Shown in pieces: positions 6,252-11,421 of a stretch of 11,421 nt of DNA. How positions within the stretch are numbered: position 1 is the first letter of the stretch; each line of letters opens with the position of its first letter. Location: NCBI GenBank assembly GCA_016789205.1, contig JAEURF010000030.1:1-11421 (forward strand), in the 5' to 3' direction. A program made the translations under genes and the position numbers. The notes beneath the pieces are model-generated. The model searched no databases, was not told where the DNA came from, and was given only the letters and a program-made list of their open reading frames with translations. The DNA is from Anaerolineales bacterium. Its GTDB lineage: Bacteria > Chloroflexota > Anaerolineae > Anaerolineales > Villigracilaceae.

Positions 6252-6863
6252 ATGAAAACTGAAACACAAGATATTGAAATGCTTGCGCAAGCAATCATGC
6301 TCGAAGCACGTGATGAAGCTGAGCAGTTGCAAGTAGAAGCAAAAGAGAAGGCAGATGCTATTCTTAAGCGCGCTCAAGCAGAGGCTGAGTCTGAGCGGAA
6401 AGCTATCTTAGACCGAGCCAAGCAGGATGCAGACCGTCTTCGCAGTCAAGCATCGGCTACATCTCAATTGAAAGCGCGTTCATCACAATTGGAACAACGC
6501 GAAAAAATATTAGATAGTGTATTTGAAGAAGTTAAGAAACAATTAGATGGCGTGAAGAATCGTTCAGATTACAACGCGATTGCAGCAATGTTGGTTCGTG
6601 AAGCATTGACTCAATTGAAGGTAACTGAAGCTGAAATAAAAGCAGATGAATCAACACAAAAAGTTTTGAAGTTAGATGAAATTTCTAAAGAACTAAATGG
6701 AAAATTTTCATTTGGCAACAAACTTGAGGAAGGCACTGGCATTGTTGTCAATGCGGCGGATGGCAAAGTTCATTATGACAATACCCTTGAAACCCGCTTG
6801 AGCCGTTTACAAAGCGCGCTTCGCTCCTCAGTTTATAAAGTGTTGATGGGAGAAAAGGCATGA
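6252..6863 (+). CDS. atpE: V/A-type ATPase peripheral stalk subunit E
   Basis: The product has 203 residues from the ATG at 6252. A GTG at 6246 in the same frame would add two residues and cannot be excluded, because neither start has a strong Shine-Dalgarno. The ATG is preferred for the codon and for GGATTGAG five bases upstream. Residues 1 to about 95 are a charged coiled coil beginning with the family-like IEMLAQAIMLEARDEAEQL segment. The C-terminal half (about 100-203) is the globular domain that binds the A3B3 head and includes the GTGIVV...DGKVHYDNTLETRL pattern typical of E. It pairs with subunit H to form the peripheral stalks. Its TGA overlaps the ATG of subunit A by 4 bases (ATGA, 6860-6863). 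Confidence 0.93.
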   Translation: MKTETQDIEMLAQAIMLEARDEAEQLQVEAKEKADAILKRAQAEAESERKAILDRAKQDADRLRSQASATSQLKARSSQLEQREKILDSVFEEVKKQLDGVKNRSDYNAIAAMLVREALTQLKVTEAEIKADESTQKVLKLDEISKELNGKFSFGNKLEEGTGIVVNAADGKVHYDNTLETRLSRLQSALRSSVYKVLMGEKA

Positions 6864-8629
6864 GTGACGAAGTAGGAAAAATCACCTGGATTAGTGGTCC
6901 CGTTGTACGTGCACGTGGGTCACGTAAGGTGGGTATGCTTGAACTCGTTGAAGTGGGTACAGAACGCCTCGTAGGTGAAGTGATTGGTCTTAAAGGTGAC
7001 CAGATGACCGTGCAGGTTTATGAAGAAACTGCTGGTATGCAAACTGGCGCCCCAATTTATGGTACTGGGTTACCCTTATCAGTCGAATTGGGACCTGGCT
7101 TAATCCAAAGTATTTATGATGGTGTGCAACGTCCGCTTCCTTTAATTGAAGAAGCAATGGGTTCGTTTATCAATCGCGGTGCACGTTTTGATTCAATCAG
7201 CCGTGAAAAGAAATGGAAATATACGCCACAAGTAAAAGTTGGCGATGAAGTAAAAGGCGGTGCGATTCTCGGTGTTGCTATGGAAACAGACACTTTTGAA
7301 CATCGCGTCATGCTCAACCCAGATGACTCAGGTACTATTACTTGGGTTGCTCCTGCTGGTGAATATACCGTTACAGAACCAATTGCCAAATTGAAGATGG
7401 GTAAGGAAGAAAAAACCTTAACCATGTTACAACGCTGGCCCGTTCGCCGTGCACGTCCGTTTGTGAATCGTCGTGGTGCAAACATTCCTTTAATTACAGG
7501 TCAAAGAATTTTAGATACATTCTTCCCGGTGGCAAAAGGTGGTGCGGCTGGTATTCCTGGTCCATTTGGTTCAGGTAAAACAGTTACACAACACAGCATT
7601 GCGAAATGGGCAGATGCAGAAGTTATCGTTTACATCGGTTGTGGTGAACGCGGTAATGAAATGACCGAAGTGTTGCAAGAATTCCCGCATCTCATCGACC
7701 CTCGTTCTGGTCGCCCGTTGATGGAACGAACTGTTTTGATTGCGAACACATCCAACATGCCGGTGGCGGCTCGTGAAGCCAGCATTTATACAGGCATTAC
7801 GATTGCAGAATATTATCGTGACATGGGCTATCACGTCGCTCTCATGGCTGATTCTACGTCCCGTTGGGCTGAGGCGTTACGTGAAGTCTCAGGTCGCCTC
7901 GAAGAAATGCCTGCTGAAGAAGGTTATCCTGCTTATCTGGCTGGTCGTTTGGCAGAGTTTTATGAGCGCGCAGGTTATGTTAATAACTTGAATGGTTCAC
8001 AAGGTTCAGTGTCCATCGTCGGTGCGGTTTCTCCTCCCGGTGGTGACTTCTCTGAACCAGTAACCCAACACACCAAACGCTTTATTCGTTGTTTCTGGGC
8101 GTTAGATAAATCTCTCGCTTCTGCTCGCCACTTCCCAGCCATTAACTGGTTGGATAGTTATAGTGAATATTTAGAAGACGTTGCAAGTTGGTGGCGCGAA
8201 AAGACCGGTAAGGATTGGCTCGGTATGCGAAATCGCGCGATGGAATTGTTAAGCGAAGAAAGCCGTTTATCACAAATCGTGAAACTTGTCGGTCCAGATG
8301 CTTTGCCATTTACAGAACGTATGGTGTTGGAAACAACTCGCCTCATTCGTGAGGGCATTTTGCAACAAAACGCGACAGAGGCTGTTGACGCTTATTCATC
8401 TATTGAAAAGCAAATTCGTATGCTTGAGTTGGTGCTTTACTTCCACGACCGTGGTATGGCAATTGTTAAACGCGGAGCCCCAATTTCATTAATCCATGAC
8501 TTGCCAGTTGTAGACAGAATCATCCGCGCCAAATCTACAGTAACAAATGAAGAATTACACAAATTTGAAGAAATTCAAAAAGAAATTGACGAGCAAATGG
8601 GTCAATTAGATGCGGAGTACAGATCATGA
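6860..8629 (+). CDS. atpA: V/A-type ATPase catalytic subunit A
   Basis: At 589 residues this is the usual length of V/A catalytic subunits. An N-terminal beta-barrel (about 5-70) is followed by the V/A-specific insertion (about 110-200) and the nucleotide-binding domain. The P-loop GPFGSGKT lies at 234-241 with K240, and the catalytic glutamate is E263 in the GERGNE motif. The SRWAEALREVSGR and EEGYPAYLAGRLAEFYERAG segments that follow are diagnostic. A helical C-terminal domain closes the protein. All catalytic residues seen are intact, so it should synthesise or hydrolyse ATP at the A-B interface in the cytoplasm. It starts within the subunit E stop codon (ATGA), with GGGAG (6848-6852) as ribosome binding site, and its own stop overlaps the subunit B start. 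Confidence 0.98.
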   Translation: MSDEVGKITWISGPVVRARGSRKVGMLELVEVGTERLVGEVIGLKGDQMTVQVYEETAGMQTGAPIYGTGLPLSVELGPGLIQSIYDGVQRPLPLIEEAMGSFINRGARFDSISREKKWKYTPQVKVGDEVKGGAILGVAMETDTFEHRVMLNPDDSGTITWVAPAGEYTVTEPIAKLKMGKEEKTLTMLQRWPVRRARPFVNRRGANIPLITGQRILDTFFPVAKGGAAGIPGPFGSGKTVTQHSIAKWADAEVIVYIGCGERGNEMTEVLQEFPHLIDPRSGRPLMERTVLIANTSNMPVAAREASIYTGITIAEYYRDMGYHVALMADSTSRWAEALREVSGRLEEMPAEEGYPAYLAGRLAEFYERAGYVNNLNGSQGSVSIVGAVSPPGGDFSEPVTQHTKRFIRCFWALDKSLASARHFPAINWLDSYSEYLEDVASWWREKTGKDWLGMRNRAMELLSEESRLSQIVKLVGPDALPFTERMVLETTRLIREGILQQNATEAVDAYSSIEKQIRMLELVLYFHDRGMAIVKRGAPISLIHDLPVVDRIIRAKSTVTNEELHKFEEIQKEIDEQMGQLDAEYRS

Positions 8630-10053
8630 GTGATGTAACAGTACAAGGCGGTCAAGAAGTCGTTGGCGTTAGCCGTATTGAAGGACCAATCATGGTCGTC
8701 GAAGGCGGTACAAACGTCAGTTACGATGAAGTTGTAGAAATTAAAGACGGTCGCGGAAACCTTCGCCGTGGTCGTGTGCTTGAAGTAGGTGAAGGCTTTG
8801 CGGTGGTGCAAGTGTTCGCTGGCTCAACAGGTTTGTCTATTGATGGAACCAGCGTGCGCTTTTTAGGTACCACTTTGCATATTCCTGTTGCCGAAGAAAT
8901 GCTTGGACGTATCTTCGATGGCTTAGGCACTCCGATTGATGGTGGTCCTGAACCGTTGACCGACCGTTATGCAGATGTAAATGGTCAGCCGATTAATCCA
9001 ACTGCACGTATTTACCCACGTGATTACATTCAAACTGGTATTTCCACCATTGATGGTGTTAATACCTTATTACGTGGACAAAAGCTTCCACTATTTTCTG
9101 GCGCAGGTATGCCGCATGACCAACTCGCGGCTCAAATCGTACGTCAGGCAACATTAGGTAAGGAAGCCGGTGCGCCACAAACTGAAGGTGAAGAATTCGC
9201 TATTGTGTTTGCCGCAATGGGTGTAAAAAATGACGTTGCTGATTACTTCCGCCGTTCATTTACAGAAAGCGGCGCGTTGACTCGTGTGGCAATGTTCCTC
9301 AACCTTGCGGATGACCCCCCAGTTGAACGTGTAGTTACTCCACGTGCGGCATTGACGTTGGCTGAATATCTTGCTTACGAACGTGATATGCATGTATTGG
9401 TTGTTCTTACCGACATGACCAACTATGGTGAAGCTCTCCGCCAGATTTCAAATGTACGTGGTGAAGTGCCAAGCCGTAAGGGTTATCCCGGCTATCTGTA
9501 TAGTGACCTTGCGTCCCTATATGAACGAACCGGTCGTATCCGCACAAGCAAAGGCTCAATTACACAAATCCCGATTTTGACGATGCCGAACGATGACATC
9601 ACACATCCAATGCCTGACTTGACCGGTTACATTACCGAAGGTCAGATTGTGTTAGGTCGTGAACTTAACTTCGCAGGTGTTTATCCGCCAGTAGCAGTAT
9701 TGCCAAGCCTTTCTCGTTTGATGAAAGACGGTATTGGTAAAGGACGCACGCGTGATGACCATCCACGTTGGGGTGCCCAACTCTACGCTGGGTATGCTAA
9801 GACGCAAGATGTACGCGCGTTGGCATCCGTTATCGGTGAAGAAGAGTTAAGCGAAGTTGACCAAAAATACCTCAAGTTTGGACGCGCGTTTGAACGTGAA
9901 TTCGTAAACCAAAGCTTCACTGAAAACCGCACAATTGAACGAACATTAGAAATCGGCTGGAAACTTCTTTCGATGTTACCGAAGAGTGAATTGACCCGCG
10001 TCAACCTCGACGAAATCGAAAAATACTATAAAGGCGACGATGCCACAAATTAA
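8626..10053 (+). CDS. atpB: V/A-type ATPase non-catalytic subunit B
   Basis: At 475 residues it matches family length. The site equivalent to the P-loop reads SGAGMPHDQLAAQI, without the GKT lysine, as is normal for B subunits. The R-I-Y-P-R-D-Y-IQTGISTIDG stretch before it and ALRQISNVRGEVPSRKGYPGYLYSDLASLYERTG segment after it are hallmarks. The VLPSLSRLMKDGIGKG segment carries the arginine expected to reach into the catalytic site of the neighbouring A subunit. B alternates with A in the A3B3 hexamer and contacts the stalks. The start overlaps the end of the A gene (ATGA, 8626-8629) with GCGGAG (8612-8617) as ribosome binding site. It is not the F-type atpB (a subunit). Confidence 0.98.
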   Translation: MSDVTVQGGQEVVGVSRIEGPIMVVEGGTNVSYDEVVEIKDGRGNLRRGRVLEVGEGFAVVQVFAGSTGLSIDGTSVRFLGTTLHIPVAEEMLGRIFDGLGTPIDGGPEPLTDRYADVNGQPINPTARIYPRDYIQTGISTIDGVNTLLRGQKLPLFSGAGMPHDQLAAQIVRQATLGKEAGAPQTEGEEFAIVFAAMGVKNDVADYFRRSFTESGALTRVAMFLNLADDPPVERVVTPRAALTLAEYLAYERDMHVLVVLTDMTNYGEALRQISNVRGEVPSRKGYPGYLYSDLASLYERTGRIRTSKGSITQIPILTMPNDDITHPMPDLTGYITEGQIVLGRELNFAGVYPPVAVLPSLSRLMKDGIGKGRTRDDHPRWGAQLYAGYAKTQDVRALASVIGEEELSEVDQKYLKFGRAFEREFVNQSFTENRTIERTLEIGWKLLSMLPKSELTRVNLDEIEKYYKGDDATN

Positions 10054-10675
10054 TGTTGCTCCCACTCGCACGAACTTAATTCGCCTCAAAAAGGATTTGC
10101 GTTTTGCAAAAGAGGGTTACGAAATCCTCGACCGTAAGCGTGAAGCCCTAACTGGTGAATTAGTCCGTGTAGCAAAGGAAGCCGATGCACTTCAAAAAGA
10201 AGTCTGGGCTTTGCTTGAAACCGCATACGGCGCGATGGAAAAAGCACGCCTCGTGATGGGGTCTGACCATGTCGAGTGGGCGGCACTTGCCGTCAACAAA
10301 ACAGTCGATGTGCACCTCAGACTACGCGGAATCATGGGTGTAGCAATTCCACAAATTGAAGCACGTGGCGAACCGCCAAAATTACTTTATAGCCCCGGCG
10401 ACACTGCTGCTGTGCTTGATGAAGCCAGCGCCGCATTTCGTGAAGTGCTGTTGCGCATTCCGCAACTTTCAATGCTCACAGCCGCTGTGTGGAGGCTCGC
10501 CAACGAACTTCGCAAAACACAACGTCGTGTGAACGCGCTTCAACATATTTTTATTCCGCAATATAAACATCAAATCGAGTTCATCATCAGTTCACTTGAA
10601 GAACGCGAACGCGAAGAAACCTTCCGCTTGAAATGGCTGAAAACAAAGATGACCAAACAAGCACAGGCGAACTAA
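10040..10675 (+). CDS. atpD: V/A-type ATPase subunit D (rotor axle)
   Basis: This 211-residue protein has the family hallmark at its N-terminus: V-A-P-T-R-T-NL-IRLKKDL..AK-GYE-ILDRKRE-L (about residues 6-38). It folds as an antiparallel coiled coil of N- and C-terminal helices that forms the central axle inside A3B3, working like F-type gamma. The C-terminal helix has RRVNAL...IPQYKHQI-FI...LEEREREE, also typical. The ATG lies 14 bases inside the end of the B gene, with AAAGG (10030-10034) five bases upstream, implying translational coupling. It is the last ATPase gene, and a terminator follows 20 bases after its stop. Confidence 0.96.
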   Translation: MPQINVAPTRTNLIRLKKDLRFAKEGYEILDRKREALTGELVRVAKEADALQKEVWALLETAYGAMEKARLVMGSDHVEWAALAVNKTVDVHLRLRGIMGVAIPQIEARGEPPKLLYSPGDTAAVLDEASAAFREVLLRIPQLSMLTAAVWRLANELRKTQRRVNALQHIFIPQYKHQIEFIISSLEEREREETFRLKWLKTKMTKQAQAN

Positions 10676-10695
10676 GTTTGTAATCAAATAAACAA

Positions 10696-10736
10696 AAAAT
10701 GAGTTTTGACGATATACTTTTGTCAAAACTCATTTT
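10696..10736. terminator. Intrinsic terminator of the ATPase operon
   Basis: AAAATGAGTTTTGAC (10696-10710) and GTCAAAACTCATTTT (10722-10736) form a perfect 15-bp inverted repeat around an 11-base loop. T-rich sequence follows the stem (TTTT 10733-10736, TTT 10738-10740). An A-run lies before it, so it could also work on the opposite strand. It begins 20 bases after the stop codon of subunit D, which fits the end of the operon. Confidence 0.85.
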
Positions 10737-10744
10737 ATTTAACT

Positions 10745-11421
10745 ATGCAAATCAATTCATCTCTTCAAAAAATATTTTCTGAAATCCCTGAATCGTTTCA
10801 CTCCAAAAATATTCCTGATCTTCAAATCACCGGAATATCTATTGATAGCCGCACTGTAAAACCTGGTAATTTATTCGTTGCCATGCAAGGTGGCACAACA
10901 GATGGACATGCTTACATTCAAAAGGCAATTGAAAATGGTGCAGTGGCAATTATTGGTGAGAAAGAATTAAGTGGATTCACAGTCCCATACATTCGACTTG
11001 AAAACTCGCGTCATGCTTTGACCTGGCTTGCCTCTGCTTTTTATCATTTTCCTGCACGCCAACTGACTGTGATTGGAGTCACTGGCACGGATGGCAAAAC
11101 GACAACCAGTAACATTATTTATAAAATATTAATTGCCGCTGGAATCAAAGCAGGCATGATTTCAACCGTCAATGCAGTAATAGGGGATGAGGTATTAGAT
11201 ACAGGCTTTCACGTCACGACACCAGATGCACATGATGTGCAAAAATATTTGGCACAAATGGTTGAAGCAGGCTTGACTCATGTCGTACTTGAAACCACAT
11301 CACATGCTTGGGCGCAACATCGCGTGGATGCTTGCGAGTTCGATATTGGTGTAGTTACCAACATCACACATGAACACATGGATGAACATGGCAGTTATGA
11401 AAATTATCGCGCCGCAAAAGC
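10745..11421 (+). CDS. murE: MurE-type UDP-N-acetylmuramyl-tripeptide synthetase, 3' partial
   Basis: The window holds the first 225 codons, and the frame runs off the right edge. MurE adds the third amino acid to UDP-MurNAc-L-Ala-D-Glu in the cytoplasm during peptidoglycan synthesis. The N-terminal UDP-binding domain shows I-D-SR-x-V-x-PG-x-LF-x-A-x-x-G and DGH motifs (about 34-56). The ATP-binding loop is GTDGKTT (114-120, K118). A TTPD substrate motif, E183-T-T-S-H-A, T-N-I-T-H-E-H-M-D (205-213) and Y-R-A-A-K225 follow. K225 aligns by position with the carbamylated lysine of known MurE. Several motifs differ from the common forms. The residues deciding DAP or lysine use lie beyond the window. 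No Shine-Dalgarno is seen, and a terminator stem ends 8 bases before the ATG. Confidence 0.9.
   Translation, partial: MQINSSLQKIFSEIPESFHSKNIPDLQITGISIDSRTVKPGNLFVAMQGGTTDGHAYIQKAIENGAVAIIGEKELSGFTVPYIRLENSRHALTWLASAFYHFPARQLTVIGVTGTDGKTTTSNIIYKILIAAGIKAGMISTVNAVIGDEVLDTGFHVTTPDAHDVQKYLAQMVEAGLTHVVLETTSHAWAQHRVDACEFDIGVVTNITHEHMDEHGSYENYRAAK

Noticed and set aside
7114..7485. Open frame on the minus strand within subunit A, and similar antisense frames elsewhere
   Set aside because: These lie opposite strongly conserved coding regions, have no ribosome binding sites or recognisable products, and are explained by codon bias of the real genes.
8683..10053. Subunit B lacking the P-loop lysine as a sign of a damaged enzyme
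   Set aside because: Loss of GKT is normal in the non-catalytic B subunits of V/A ATPases. All catalytic residues are present in subunit A.

Overview
The window holds one complete V/A-type (rotary) ATPase operon of nine genes on the + strand (1894-10675). Upstream are the 3' part of a nucleotidyltransferase-fold gene and a coupled pair of envelope genes. Downstream is the 5' part of a murE-type cell-wall ligase gene. All genes are on the + strand. Base composition is moderately AT-rich, start codons are ATG or GTG, and the genome is bacterial (murE, lipoprotein box, sigma-70-type promoters). The ATPase type, the style of the dispersed palindromes and the divergent murE motifs suggest Chloroflexota, perhaps Anaerolineae. 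This is an inference from general impression, not from a search.

Layout. 1-672: end of a stand-alone nucleotidyltransferase-like protein. 674-730: imperfect palindrome resembling a dispersed repeat. 742-915 and 912-1667: a 57-residue membrane-anchored miniprotein whose stop codon overlaps the GTG start of a surface lipoprotein. 1668-1893: a compact control region with a consensus promoter (P1), a CRP/FNR-like inverted repeat on its start site, an intrinsic terminator, a second promoter (P2) and the ribosome binding site of the first ATPase gene. 1894-10675: ATPase genes in the order H(G)-C-I(a)-K(c)-F-E-A-B-D. 10696-10736: perfect 15-bp terminator hairpin. 10745-end: murE-like gene, cut by the window edge.

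How the genes work together. A and B form the A3B3 catalytic head. D and F form the rotor axle and C links the axle to the membrane c-ring (K). I is the membrane stator with the essential arginine, and E and H are the peripheral stalks. Together they couple ATP synthesis or hydrolysis to ion movement across the membrane. The E-A-B-D genes overlap by 4, 4 and 14 bases, so translation of the soluble part is probably coupled. The membrane part is more loosely spaced, with a palindrome before I and an AT-rich leader with a near-perfect Shine-Dalgarno before K, the subunit needed in the most copies.

Most of the window is recognisable housekeeping machinery. The parts most worth a second look are the P1-operator-terminator-P2 leader, the unusual N-terminal extension of the c subunit, the rearranged gene order, the overlapping miniprotein/lipoprotein pair, and the murE start placed only 8 bases after a terminator.
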